From: Martinezella rhizogenes
Lineage (GTDB): Bacteria > Pseudomonadota > Alphaproteobacteria > Rhizobiales > Rhizobiaceae
Reading direction: 5' to 3'
DNA length: 64,000 bases
Assembly (NCBI GenBank): GCA_013322215.1
Contig: JAAMEZ010000006.1
Span: 558,001-622,000, forward strand
Shown piece after piece: positions 26,800-35,753 of this stretch. Below the pieces are notes generated by a model. That model was not told the DNA's origin, made no database searches, and was given only the letters and a program-made list of their open reading frames with translations. The position numbers and the translations under genes are program-made. Position 1 is the stretch's first letter; each line of letters opens with the position of its first letter.

Positions 26800-28662
26800 T
26801 CAGTCGGCATCCGCGGCGATGAAGCCACCGGATTGGCGTGCCCAGAGTTCGGAATAGAGGCCGCCGCGCGCAATCAGCTCATCATGCGTGCCCTCCTCGA
26901 TGATCTCGCCCTTGTCGATGACGATCAGCCGGTCGAGCTTGGCAATCGTCGACAACCGGTGCGCGATCGCAAGAACGGTCTTGCCCTTCATCAGCCCGTC
27001 CAGATTGGACTGCAGCACGGCCTCCGCCTCTGAATCCAGTGCCGATGTCGCCTCATCGAGCACGAGAATGGGCGCGTCCTTCAGCATGACGCGCGCAATC
27101 GCAATGCGCTGGCGCTGACCGCCTGAAAGCTTGACGCCACGCTCGCCGACATGGGCGGCGTAGGCGGTGCGCCCTTTCTGATCCTCAAGAGCGGTAATGA
27201 AACGATCCGCCTCCGCCCGGCGGGCCGCCTCCACCATCTGCTCGTCGCCGGCATCGGGCCGACCGAAGAGAATGTTGTCGCGGATGGAGCGATTGAGGAG
27301 CGCGGTATCCTGCGTCACCATGCCGATCGCGCCACGCAGCGACTCCTGTCGAACGGCGGCGATATTCTGGCCGTCGATCAGGATGCGGCCTCCCTCTAGA
27401 TCGTAGAAGCGCAGCAACAGGTTGACGAGCGTCGTCTTGCCCGCTCCCGAGCGGCCGACAATGCCGACCTTCTCCCCCGCACGTACGTTGAGGGAGAAAT
27501 TGTCGATGATGCCGCCGCCACGCCCATAGTGAAACGTCACATCGTCGAAACGAATTTCAGGACCGGTAACGACCAGATCCTTGGCATCAGACAGATCGAC
27601 CAGACCGATGGGCTCGGAGATCATCTCGGCCGAATTCTGGATCGTGCCTAGATTGCGCATGATGGCGTTGAACTGCGACATCATGCGACCGAAAAGCATA
27701 TTCAGCCGCAGCACCATACTGAGCGTGAAGGCGACGCCGCCGGTAGAAATCTCGCCCATCAGCCAGAGATGGACGGCAAGCGCGCCGATGGTGGTGATCA
27801 TCACGCCCGATAGCAGCGCCAGCGACGAACGCACGCCTGTCAACAGCCGCGTAAACGGCATGACGGCCGCCTGGAAGCGGTCGAAGCCGTTGCGGATGTA
27901 ATGGTCGTTCTGCTCCTCCCGCCCGAACAGCTTCAACGTCTGGATATTGGCATAGGCGTCCACCATACGGCCGTTCAACATCGACGATGCTTCCGCCGCA
28001 TTGCGGGCATGCTGCCGGATGCGCGGCACGAAGTGGCGGGCGAGCAGGGAGAAGACGCCGATCCAGACCGCAATCACCAGCGCCAGCCGCCAGTCGAGCC
28101 CGCCGACCAGCGCAATGGTCGAGGCGGCATAAATGATGATGAACCAGACGACCTGCAGCAGCGACACGACGAGATCGCCCGTCGCCTGCCCCGCCGACCA
28201 GACCTTGGTGACGACGCGGCCGGAAAAATCGTTCTGGAAGAACTCGACCGATTGTCTTGCGACATGCCGGTAGGCCTGCCAGCGCACGAGGTTGAGAAAG
28301 CCGGGCACGACGACCTGCTCTTCGACCAATGCGCCGAGGCTGACGACGACAAAGCGCACGACGAGCACGACGAAGACCATGCCGAGCAACGTCCCGCCAT
28401 GGCCGGCGAGCAGTCCGCTCCACCCCTCGCCCGGTTTAACTTTGTCGAGGATGTCGACGAGATGCCCGACGAACCAGAAGAGCGCGGCTTCAAGCATCGC
28501 AACCGCGCCGCCGAGCGCTGCCATCGCTAGGAAGGGTCCCTTGGCCTGGCCGACATAGTACCAGATGAAGGCACTGAGCGACCGCGGCGGCCGAAGATCG
28601 CCGCTGCGGTAATAGGGGTCAATCCACGTCTCGAACAGACGGAACACGGAACGGATGAACAT
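26800..28662 (-). CDS. ABC transporter, permease-ATPase fusion (exporter A)
   Basis: A 620-residue type I exporter half-transporter: six membrane helices (about 40-330), then an ATPase. Walker A is GRSGAGKT, signature LSGGQRQR, Walker B ILVLDEATS, switch His in IAHRLST. Shares the C-terminal W.RQSGGF ending with two other exporters in this window (29744-31594 and 51718-53562). Likely a homodimeric lipid or drug exporter of the MsbA/LmrA class. Unlike the other two, I found no leader ORF, only a palindrome upstream at 28681-28696. Confidence 0.93.
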   Translation of the reverse strand: MFIRSVFRLFETWIDPYYRSGDLRPPRSLSAFIWYYVGQAKGPFLAMAALGGAVAMLEAALFWFVGHLVDILDKVKPGEGWSGLLAGHGGTLLGMVFVVLVVRFVVVSLGALVEEQVVVPGFLNLVRWQAYRHVARQSVEFFQNDFSGRVVTKVWSAGQATGDLVVSLLQVVWFIIIYAASTIALVGGLDWRLALVIAVWIGVFSLLARHFVPRIRQHARNAAEASSMLNGRMVDAYANIQTLKLFGREEQNDHYIRNGFDRFQAAVMPFTRLLTGVRSSLALLSGVMITTIGALAVHLWLMGEISTGGVAFTLSMVLRLNMLFGRMMSQFNAIMRNLGTIQNSAEMISEPIGLVDLSDAKDLVVTGPEIRFDDVTFHYGRGGGIIDNFSLNVRAGEKVGIVGRSGAGKTTLVNLLLRFYDLEGGRILIDGQNIAAVRQESLRGAIGMVTQDTALLNRSIRDNILFGRPDAGDEQMVEAARRAEADRFITALEDQKGRTAYAAHVGERGVKLSGGQRQRIAIARVMLKDAPILVLDEATSALDSEAEAVLQSNLDGLMKGKTVLAIAHRLSTIAKLDRLIVIDKGEIIEEGTHDELIARGGLYSELWARQSGGFIAADAD

Positions 28663-29023
28663 GGAAGCGATATAGGGAATTTCCGGAGATCCGGAAAGTA
28701 AAGGTGCGTCGTTGAGAAGGTTACATTTTCGTTAGAATACGGTGCCTTATGATTTGAGTGGTGAGCGCGAGCTAGCGATTGACCTGCAATTTCATTCAAG
28801 ACCGGAGAAGATGACGAGGCGATATTGCTCGAAGTCATCACCGAGTGAAATTCATGCCTGCTATTTCCGCTAAGACCGACGCGACGTATCCGCAACATCC
28901 ATCATCAACGCGCATCAGACCTCCGACGAACCGCCCGGACGTCTTGCGTGGATCGCCGCTTGAAGGAAACACATCGACTCAAGCCTTGCCGCCGATGTGC
29001 CATCCTTCCATGAGGGCTAACGC
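28663..29023. other. Divergent intergenic region, exporter A and LysE
   Basis: About 360 bp. Exporter A side: a perfect palindrome at 28681-28696 about 20 nt before its start. The remainder has no ORF with a ribosome site. A 60-codon frame (28845-29027) that touches the lysE-type gene start is probably chance. Confidence 0.5.
28681..28696. promoter_or_regulatory. Palindrome before exporter A
   Basis: TTCCGGA-GA-TCCGGAA, a perfect 7-bp inverted repeat with 2-nt centre, 19 nt upstream of the start codon. A candidate repressor site. Confidence 0.4.
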
Positions 29024-29635
29024 ATGAGCATGGAGTTCCTGATAACGACCCTCATCATCGTCGCGTCCCCCGGCACCGGAGCAATCTATACGCTGGCTGC
29101 CGGATTATCGGGCGGTGCGAGAGCGAGCATAATTGCCGCATTCGGCTGCACGCTTGGCATCATCCCGCATTTGCTTGCCGCGATAAGTGGCCTTGCCGCA
29201 CTCCTGCATACCAGCGCCGTGGCGTTTCAGGCGCTCAAATGGCTCGGAGTGGCCTATCTGCTTTACATGGCCTGGTCTATGTTTCTGGAACGGGGTATTT
29301 TGCGCATCGACGGTGCGCCAGCCGACAAGAGTACCGGGCAGGTGATTGCCTCGGCAATCCTGATCAACCTGCTCAACCCCAAATTATCGATCTTCTTCTT
29401 CGCCTTCCTGCCTCAATTCGTGAGGCCGGATCAGCCAGGTCCGATTGCGTTGATGCTGAAGCTGAGCCTGGTATTCATGGCACTCACCTTCGTTATTTTC
29501 GCAGGCTATGGCGTGTTCGCGGCCTATCTGCGCCGCCATATCGTTTCAAATCCAACCGTTCAATCATGGATGCGCCGAAGCTTCGCGACCGCTTTCGGAT
29601 TGCTCGCAATGCAGCTTGCTCTTGCGAGCCGTTAG
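29024..29635 (+). CDS. LysE family amino-acid exporter
   Basis: A 203-residue protein with six hydrophobic segments. The N-terminal SPGTGAIYTLAAGLSGGARASIIAAFGCTLG matches the LysE/RhtB entry motif (P-G-P.....GR...G), and LLNPKLSIFFFAFLPQFV (about 120-137) is the second family motif. Likely exports an amino acid such as homoserine, threonine or leucine. It stands alone between two minus-strand exporters. Confidence 0.9.
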   Translation: MSMEFLITTLIIVASPGTGAIYTLAAGLSGGARASIIAAFGCTLGIIPHLLAAISGLAALLHTSAVAFQALKWLGVAYLLYMAWSMFLERGILRIDGAPADKSTGQVIASAILINLLNPKLSIFFFAFLPQFVRPDQPGPIALMLKLSLVFMALTFVIFAGYGVFAAYLRRHIVSNPTVQSWMRRSFATAFGLLAMQLALASR

Positions 29636-29710
29636 CTCGCAGCGTCGTCTTCCAGACTTCTTTGTTACGTTTTAGATTTCTAGAAAATAGTCGCTCAGGA
29701 AAATAGCAAC

Positions 29711-29730
29711 TGGGGCGCCGTAGCGCCCCA
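29711..29730. terminator. Hairpin between LysE and exporter B
   Basis: TGGGGCGC, CGTA loop, GCGCCCCA, 14 nt from the exporter B stop. The following T tract on the minus strand is interrupted (TTGCTATTTT). Confidence 0.55.
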
Positions 29731-29743
29731 ATTACCCATTCCA

Positions 29744-31594
29744 TTATTGCGCCGCCTCGACTTCGTCGTGGTCGGCGAGGAAGCCACCGGACTGCCGGCT
29801 CCAGAGCTCGGCGTAGATGCCACCCTCCTGGACCAACTCCTGATGCGTGCCCATCTCGATGATCCGGCCCTTGTCGAGAACGACGAGGCGGTCCATCTCG
29901 GTCAGGGTCGACAGGCGGTGCGCGATTGCAATCACCGTTTTGCCGTGCATCAGCGCGAAGAGGTTTTCCTGGATCGCCGCTTCCACTTCGGAATCGAGCG
30001 CCGAGGTTGCCTCGTCGAGCACCAGGATCGGCGCGTCCTTCAGGAAGACGCGGGCGATCGCGATACGCTGGCGCTGACCACCCGACAGTTTGACACCCCG
30101 CTCGCCGACCTGCGCGTCGAGTCCCGTGCGGCCATGCATATCGACCAGACCTTCGATGAAGTCCCAGGCATTGGCACGCTTGGCTGCCTGGATGATTTCC
30201 TCATCGGTCGCGTCCGGACGGCCGTAAGCGATATTGTCGCGGATCGAGCGGTGCAGCAGCGATGTATCCTGCGTCACCACGCCGATCATCGAGCGAAGGC
30301 TGTCCTGCGTGACGCCCGCGATATCGTGGCCGTCGATGGTGATGCGGCCGCTCTCCAGATCGTAGAAGCGCAGCAGCAGGTTCATCAGCGTCGTCTTGCC
30401 GGCGCCGGAGCGGCCGACAAGACCGACCTTTTCGCCCGCCCGGATATCGAGGCTCAGATCCTCCATGACGCCCTTCGCCTTGCCATAGTGGAAGCGAATG
30501 TGGTCGAAGCGGATCGCGCCCTGCTTGGCGACGATCGAGGATGCCGCCGGCTTGTCGATGATATCGTGCGGCTTCGACATCATCTCCATGCCGTCATAGA
30601 CGGTGCCGATGTTTTCGAAGAGCGCCGAGACTTCCCACATCACCCATTGCGACATGCCGTTGACGCGCATGGCAAGGCCGATGGCAATGGCGATGGAGCC
30701 GACCGAGATCGAACCGCTGAGCCAGAACCAGATCGACAGTGCCGAGACGATGAACAGCGCCGCGCAGTTGTTGAAATAGACCGAGGCGTGGAACAGCGTC
30801 ACCTTGCGCATCTGCTTGTGTACGGTATCGAGGAATTCCTCCATGCCGGCCCTGGCATACGTTTCTTCGCGGCCGGCATGGGAGAACAGCTTCACCGTGG
30901 CGATATTGGTGTAGCTGTCGACCACGCGGCCCGTCATCATCGAGCGCGCATCGGCCTGCTGTGCGGCGATCTTGCGCAGCACCGGCACGAAATAGGCGAC
31001 GATGGCGACATAGACGCCGAGCCAGACCAGGATCGGAATCATCAGCCGCCAGTCGGCCGCCGCGATGACGAGGATCATCGACAGGAAGTACGTGAACACG
31101 TAGACGAAGACATCGAGGATCTTCATGACCGTTTCGCGCACGGCAAGCGAGGTCTGCATCACCTTGGTGGCGACGCGGCCCGCAAACTCGTTGGCGAAAA
31201 AGGTCATGCTGTGGCGCAGCAGGAAGCGGTGCATCTGCCAGCGCGCGATCATCGGATAATTGCCGAGCAGCACCTGGTGCATGATGAAGCTGTCGAGGAT
31301 CGCGGCAAACGGCAGGCCGACCAGCACCATCGCCCCCATCCAGAACAGCCTGGGCCATTCCGTCTGCAGGAAGGTCGCCTTATCGGCATGTGTCAGCCAG
31401 TCGACGATATCGCCGAGGAACTGGAACAGAGCCACCTCGCCAATCGCGATCGACATGGTGAGGATGCTCATGGCGATCAACCACGGCAACGCCGGCTTGG
31501 AATAGTGCCAGCAGAAGGCGAAGAGGCCGCGCGGCGGAGTATCCGGCACCTCGTTCGGGAATGGATTTAGTCGGCGTTCGAACCAGCTAAACAT
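29744..31594 (-). CDS. ABC transporter, permease-ATPase fusion (exporter B)
   Basis: A 616-residue type I exporter: helices at about 35-320, then an ATPase with GRSGAGKT, LSGGQRQR, ILVLDEATS and the switch IAHRLST. Starts MFSWFERRLNPFPNEVPD, typical of rhizobial exporters of this group; the GTG at 31627 adds a non-conserved 11 residues. GGAG lies 7 nt before the ATG. Its message has a structured leader of over 200 nt containing an 18-codon ORF with an RLR motif (31749-31805), which suggests inducible expression, perhaps by a ribosome-targeting drug. That link is inferred. Confidence 0.94.
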   Translation of the reverse strand: MFSWFERRLNPFPNEVPDTPPRGLFAFCWHYSKPALPWLIAMSILTMSIAIGEVALFQFLGDIVDWLTHADKATFLQTEWPRLFWMGAMVLVGLPFAAILDSFIMHQVLLGNYPMIARWQMHRFLLRHSMTFFANEFAGRVATKVMQTSLAVRETVMKILDVFVYVFTYFLSMILVIAAADWRLMIPILVWLGVYVAIVAYFVPVLRKIAAQQADARSMMTGRVVDSYTNIATVKLFSHAGREETYARAGMEEFLDTVHKQMRKVTLFHASVYFNNCAALFIVSALSIWFWLSGSISVGSIAIAIGLAMRVNGMSQWVMWEVSALFENIGTVYDGMEMMSKPHDIIDKPAASSIVAKQGAIRFDHIRFHYGKAKGVMEDLSLDIRAGEKVGLVGRSGAGKTTLMNLLLRFYDLESGRITIDGHDIAGVTQDSLRSMIGVVTQDTSLLHRSIRDNIAYGRPDATDEEIIQAAKRANAWDFIEGLVDMHGRTGLDAQVGERGVKLSGGQRQRIAIARVFLKDAPILVLDEATSALDSEVEAAIQENLFALMHGKTVIAIAHRLSTLTEMDRLVVLDKGRIIEMGTHQELVQEGGIYAELWSRQSGGFLADHDEVEAAQ

Positions 31595-31850
31595 TGAAAT
31601 GCTCCAAAGACTCGACCCTTCGACCACCCACTGCGCCTAAGGATCGCACGCATATATGGTGGTCGGGCGGTAAAACGACGAGGCCATGTTGGCCGCGCAA
31701 TGATTTTAAAGAAGGGGGGTACTTGCGAATACGCGCCTTACAGCGCTCTCAATACATCCGTGGCTTCACGGCACGGAGGCGCATCATTACAAACGAGTTA
31801 TCCATCTGAGCCTCCTTCTTTCGCAAGTTGTAGAGCGCTTGCCTTTTAAC
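31595..31850 (-). promoter_or_regulatory. Structured leader RNA of exporter B
   Basis: Minus-strand leader. Segment A (31832-31839) is complementary to A' (31742-31749, overlapping the leader-ORF stop). Segment B (31820-31828) is complementary to B' (31721-31729). The order A-B-ORF-A'-B' means the two helices are alternatives or a pseudoknot. AAAGAAGG of the ORF ribosome site can also pair with CCTTCTTT at 31708-31715. A last stem, CGACCACC/GGTGGTCG (31658-31665 and 31621-31628), stands just before the exporter ribosome site. Confidence 0.5.
31749..31805 (-). CDS. Leader ORF with Arg-Leu-Arg motif
   Basis: Encodes MDNSFVMMRLRAVKPRMY (18 residues). The ribosome site AGAAGGAGG is 5 nt from the ATG, one of the strongest in the window. 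It ends 155 nt before exporter B on the same strand. The MRLR segment (residues 8-11) equals the arrest motif of the ErmD leader peptide. Too small for most gene finders. Confidence 0.55.
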   Translation of the reverse strand: MDNSFVMMRLRAVKPRMY

Positions 31851-31990
31851 GCGACTTTTCTTGTTTGAAAAGCGAAATATGCCTGAAAAATGGGCTGAAT
31901 CCTTCAATTCTGCTTATGGGAGGCATCACGGAAATGACGGGCTCGCGAAAAGTCGAAGACAAGTCCTGGCAATTTCGCTAGTTGCAGCGC

Positions 31991-32470
31991 ATGACAAAAC
32001 TGCGCATCGCCCTCTACCAACCCGACATTCCCGGCAACACCGGCACGATCCTGCGGCTCGCCGCCTGCCTCGGCCTCGGCGTCGACATCATCGAGCCGGC
32101 CGGCTTCGACATATCCGACCGCAACCTGAAGCGCGCCGGCATGGACTACCTCGCCGCAGTCACCCTGGCGAGGCACGTCAATTGGGAGCGCTTCGAGGCA
32201 TGGAGGCAGGAAAGCGGACGGAGGCTGGTCTTGGCCTCAACGAAAGCGGCGCAGCGCTATACGGATTTTGCTTACCGCGACGACGATATTCTCCTCTTCG
32301 GCCGCGAGAGCGCCGGCGTGCCTGACCATGTCCACGATAGAGCTGACGGCCGCATCCTGATCCCCATGGTCGAGGGCCAACGCTCCATCAATGTCGCAAT
32401 GTCCGCCGCGATGATTTCAGGTGAAGCGCTGCGGCAGATAGAATGGTCGCCGCTCTCGGCCCGAGCCTGA
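31991..32470 (+). CDS. trmL: tRNA (cytidine(34)-2'-O)-methyltransferase
   Basis: SPOUT methyltransferase that modifies the wobble base of tRNA-Leu. 159 residues, the family length. Motifs: ALYQPDIPGNTGTILRLAACLG (motif 1, N-G Asn), LLFGRESAGVPD (motif 2) and IPMVEGQRSINVAMSAAM (motif 3, knot). The ATG at 31991 is preferred over TTG at 31982; neither has a clear ribosome site. Confidence 0.95.
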   Translation: MTKLRIALYQPDIPGNTGTILRLAACLGLGVDIIEPAGFDISDRNLKRAGMDYLAAVTLARHVNWERFEAWRQESGRRLVLASTKAAQRYTDFAYRDDDILLFGRESAGVPDHVHDRADGRILIPMVEGQRSINVAMSAAMISGEALRQIEWSPLSARA

Positions 32471-32564
32471 ATGTCGCACCCGAATAGCCGTTGGCACGCC
32501 GAATAAAGTGTGAGAAGCTTGGTCTTGGAATGCTCTAACTCAGGCAGCCTTGGCGAGGTGACCC

Positions 32565-33716
32565 ATGTTCCAGACGGCATTCACGCTTTCCCTTACGCAG
32601 TTCGCACGCAGCATGAGCCTCCCCGAACGGCTGCAGCGCTCTCCTGCCCGCAACCTTGCTCTCGAAGGCCTGCGCCAGCGCAATCTCGCGCTCGATGCGC
32701 TCTTCTACGACGTCACGGTGATCACGCCGGAGGAAGCCTTCTATATCAGCGACTCTCTGGCTGCCGAAGGCGCGATAATGCTCGTTCCTCCAAGCGGACT
32801 TGGAGCTCTCACTCTCTGCGAAACCATCGATGAATTCGTCCTGCGTGGCGGCGCCGATGCCCGGGCGCTCGCCGTCGCCGGCATAGGCGGTTCAGCCCTT
32901 GGTGCGGCCGCCTTCGCCCGCAATGTAGCAGATGCAGTGGACGCGCCCGTCGCAGTCGTCGTTTCCGGCTACGGCATAGCCGACGTCATCACCGAAGCCT
33001 TCGGCGGATTGTTCTTCTTCGGTCACCTGAAAGGCCTGCGGCCCTTTCTCGAAAGCCTGGACGACCTCGCCGGCCGCCCCAAGGTCGGCGCGCAGGCTGA
33101 GACGGCTGCTGCCCGCACCAGTCTCGATACGAGAACCGTGCAGGCGCTTCTTGCCGATCCCCGCCTTTCCTTCCGCCTGCTGACGGGCCACTCCAAGGGT
33201 AACCTCGTGCTGTCAGCCGCACTGCATAACCTCTGGAAACAGGATGAAGGGCGGGTCACCGAACTGGCGCGACATACGAAGATCGTGACGATCGGCACCC
33301 GCATCGCCATGCCGCTCGTCTTCACCGATGTCGTCGATGTGATGGGAGAGTGGGACTGGTTCGGCGAAATCAACTCCCGACGCTTCATTCATGCCGATCA
33401 GCGCGTTGCACATGCATGGCACCACACGAACACCGATCTCGGCGGCCATCTGCCGGTGACGATCACATTGATGGAGATTCTCGCGAAATCGCCGATGGTC
33501 GATGACCCGAAGGCGGAGGAGCACGAGGCGGCAGCGCTCAGCACCGTGGCCACGCCGACAGGCATGGAGAAAAAGCCTGCCGCAACTCCGGCGCCAGGCG
33601 GAAACACGGCAACGATCGAGAAGGTCAAGAAGGCTTTCTCCGCAACCGCGAAGTCCGGAGCCCAGCCTCCATCATCCGACCCGTCGGATGATGGGCAATC
33701 ACCCAAGCCGCATTGA
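32565..33716 (+). CDS. Alpha/beta-hydrolase-like protein of unknown function
   Basis: A 383-residue protein. A GHSKGN sequence (about 211-216) looks like the nucleophile elbow G-x-S-x-G of alpha/beta hydrolases. An Ala/Gly-rich stretch (AVAGIGGSALGAAAFARNVADAVDA) and a WHHTNTDLGGHLPVT near residue 285 (a plausible catalytic His) support the fold. The last ~70 residues are Pro/Ala/Ser/Lys-rich and probably disordered. No signal peptide. Substrate unknown. It lies about 95 nt after trmL. Confidence 0.65.
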   Translation: MFQTAFTLSLTQFARSMSLPERLQRSPARNLALEGLRQRNLALDALFYDVTVITPEEAFYISDSLAAEGAIMLVPPSGLGALTLCETIDEFVLRGGADARALAVAGIGGSALGAAAFARNVADAVDAPVAVVVSGYGIADVITEAFGGLFFFGHLKGLRPFLESLDDLAGRPKVGAQAETAAARTSLDTRTVQALLADPRLSFRLLTGHSKGNLVLSAALHNLWKQDEGRVTELARHTKIVTIGTRIAMPLVFTDVVDVMGEWDWFGEINSRRFIHADQRVAHAWHHTNTDLGGHLPVTITLMEILAKSPMVDDPKAEEHEAAALSTVATPTGMEKKPAATPAPGGNTATIEKVKKAFSATAKSGAQPPSSDPSDDGQSPKPH

Positions 33717-33756
33717 GCGGGGGCCAAAAAGGCAAGCCGATCGCAAGCACGGGAAC

Positions 33757-33781
33757 GCGCCGCGGCTCAAGAGCGCGGCGC
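33757..33781. repeat. Inverted repeat between convergent genes
   Basis: GCGCCGCG, 9-nt loop, CGCGGCGC. No T tract, so only possibly a terminator. Confidence 0.4.
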
Positions 33782-33804
33782 TACAGACAGCCATGTCGTT
33801 CAGT

Positions 33805-34062
33805 TCAATCCGCCGATGGCAGACGCCGCATCGTGAATTCGATGCGATCCCCATCGACCTGACGCCAGCTTTCGACTTCGGTCCAATAAGCAGCCTTGGG
33901 GAATTCGTCGAACCATTCGCGCGCCTTTTCACGTGCTTCAGGGCGGCTCAGACAAAAGGTCTCGCGAACGAATTCACTCTTTCCGCCGGCGGGATGCTCC
34001 TGCCGGTAACGGAATATTCTGTTTCTCAACCCATCCAGGGGCGGCGGTCCAGGTATCCTCAT
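33805..34062 (-). CDS. Small conserved hypothetical protein
   Basis: 85 residues starting MRIPGPPPLDGLRNRIFRYRQ, rich in Arg, Glu and Trp (WFDEFPKAAYWTEVESWRQV), no signal or membrane segment. GAGG lies 8 nt before the ATG at 34060-34062; a longer in-frame start at 34158 has none. Function unknown. Divergent from hemF. Confidence 0.6.
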   Translation of the reverse strand: MRIPGPPPLDGLRNRIFRYRQEHPAGGKSEFVRETFCLSRPEAREKAREWFDEFPKAAYWTEVESWRQVDGDRIEFTMRRLPSAD

Positions 34063-34236
34063 GATAAAACCTCGCCTTTGAGAGAGGGAACATAATACCG
34101 CATTGTGAAATTTGCGAGTCGATTCTCCTGCGACGTTGCTGCACTGGCTGCGCCGCAATCTTGCTGATATTCCAAATCACGATACATACAGTGCGAATCG
34201 CGGGCCGCCGGCTGCTCGCACCGTCGGAGAGCATGA

Positions 34237-35148
34237 ATGGAACGACCCAATCTTCCCAAGGGATTACCCGAGGATATTGAAGAAAAGAAAGAGGCAGCAC
34301 GACACTGGTTCGAGGGCCTGCGCGACACGATCTGCGCAGAATTCGAACAGCTGGAGAACGAGCTGACCGGCCCCCTTTCCGACCAGGAACCGGGCCGTTT
34401 CGTCGCCAAGGACTGGCAGAGGGACAAGGGCCAGGGTGGCGGCGGCCGCATGTCGATGATGGAAGGTCGCGTCTTCGAAAAGGTCGGCGTCCACACCTCA
34501 ACTGTCTATGGCGAATTCTCCCCCGACTTCCGCAGCCAGATTCCGGGTGCCGAGGAAGACCCCCGTTTCTGGGCGTCGGGACTGTCGCTGATCGCCCACC
34601 CCGTCAATCCGAACGTGCCGACCGTGCACATGAACACCCGCATGGTGGTGACGACGAGCCAGTGGTTCGGCGGCGGCGCCGACCTGACGCCGGTGCTCGA
34701 TCGCCGCCGCACCCAGGAAGATCCCGACAGCGCCCTCTTCCACCGCGCCATGCAGATCGTCTGCGACCGCCACGCCGTCGCCGACTACCAGCACTACAAA
34801 AGCTGGTGCGACGAATATTTCTTCCTCAAGCACCGCAACGAGCCACGCGGCATTGGCGGCATCTTCTTCGACTGGCTGCATTCGACCGAAGAAGCCGGCG
34901 GCTGGAATGCCGATTTCGCCTTCACCCGGGACGTTGGCCGTGCCTTCACGATGGTCTATCCGCGCATCGTTCGCTCCAATTTCAATGAAACATGGACGGA
35001 AGAGGATCGCGACGAGCAATTAATTCGCCGTGGGCGCTATGTGGAGTTCAATTTGTTGTACGATAGGGGTACAATATTCGGACTGAAGACAGGCGGCAAC
35101 GTGGAGTCGATCCTGTCGTCTCTGCCGCCCGTGGTGCGTTGGCCCTGA
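34237..35148 (+). CDS. hemF: Aerobic coproporphyrinogen-III oxidase
   Basis: Oxygen-dependent decarboxylation of coproporphyrinogen III to protoporphyrinogen IX in haem synthesis. The 303 residues contain the substrate motifs [12 protein letters not shown] (about 145-156), [26 protein letters not shown] and [28 protein letters not shown] at 34237 has CGGAGAG 8 nt upstream. The product feeds cytochromes such as petBC in this window. A weak promoter (TTGCTG-N16-TACATA) is visible at 34161-34188. Confidence 0.97.
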   Translation: MERPNLPKGLPEDIEEKKEAARHWFEGLRDTICAEFEQLENELTGPLSDQEPGRFVAKDWQRDKGQGGGGRMSMMEGRVFEKVGVHTSTVYGEFSPDFRSQIPGAEEDPRFWASGLSLIAHPVNPNVPTVHMNTRMVVTTSQWFGGGADLTPVLDRRRTQEDPDSALFHRAMQIVCDRHAVADYQHYKSWCDEYFFLKHRNEPRGIGGIFFDWLHSTEEAGGWNADFAFTRDVGRAFTMVYPRIVRSNFNETWTEEDRDEQLIRRGRYVEFNLLYDRGTIFGLKTGGNVESILSSLPPVVRWP

Positions 35149-35343
35149 GACACGTCGCGCAAAACAGGCGGCGATTTTGCAATAGCAGCGTAGAGAAAGC
35201 TTCGAACTTCAAGCGCAGAGAATGAATCCAAACGATCGCGATGCGCTTGAGGCGTTCAACATTAAATGATCAGACAACGCCCTGAAATCGGCGAGAGGAG
35301 TGCCTAAGTGACCTAATGCTCGTTTCAATCGGAGGAGGTTGTA

Positions 35344-35622
35344 ATGGCAGCAGACAAACAAGTCACGGAAGCTTCGAAAGAACAGAAACTTTCGCGCACA
35401 GTCGATAGTCCGGAGTTCATCATCCGACTGGCCGAGGATATGCGAACCCGCAGCGGGTCCGATTTGCCGCTTTCCTGCTTCATCGAGCAGGTAAGAATGC
35501 AATTGGCAGGCAAATCACCGAGCGATATCGCTCGCTTCGCGGCCGATCGTTCCGCCAGGCAAGCACCCATCACCCGATATCAATCGTCGGATTGCTTCAA
35601 ATCCTGGGCAATGCCGGATTGA
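35344..35622 (+). CDS. Small hypothetical protein
   Basis: 92 residues starting MAADKQVTEASKEQKLSRTV; mostly helical, soluble, with two cysteines. The ribosome site GGAGGAGG 6 nt before the ATG is very strong. About 195 bp of upstream DNA could hold its promoter. No family recognised. Confidence 0.6.
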   Translation: MAADKQVTEASKEQKLSRTVDSPEFIIRLAEDMRTRSGSDLPLSCFIEQVRMQLAGKSPSDIARFAADRSARQAPITRYQSSDCFKSWAMPD

Positions 35623-35753
35623 TGTCCGGAACACCGCCTCCGGCAAGCGAGAGACTTGCCGGACGGCAGAAACCTTTTCTCATCCGTTGCGTTAAGGCCT
35701 TCATGCCCTTCGCATGAAGGGATGGGAAATTATTGAGAAATGAGGAGGAAGAT

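Noticed and set aside
28845..29027. 60-codon frame touching the LysE start (ATGA)
   Set aside because: Pro/Thr-rich with no ribosome site; overlap appears accidental.
29747..31570. 607-codon plus-strand frame
   Set aside because: Antisense shadow of exporter B, which has all ABC motifs.
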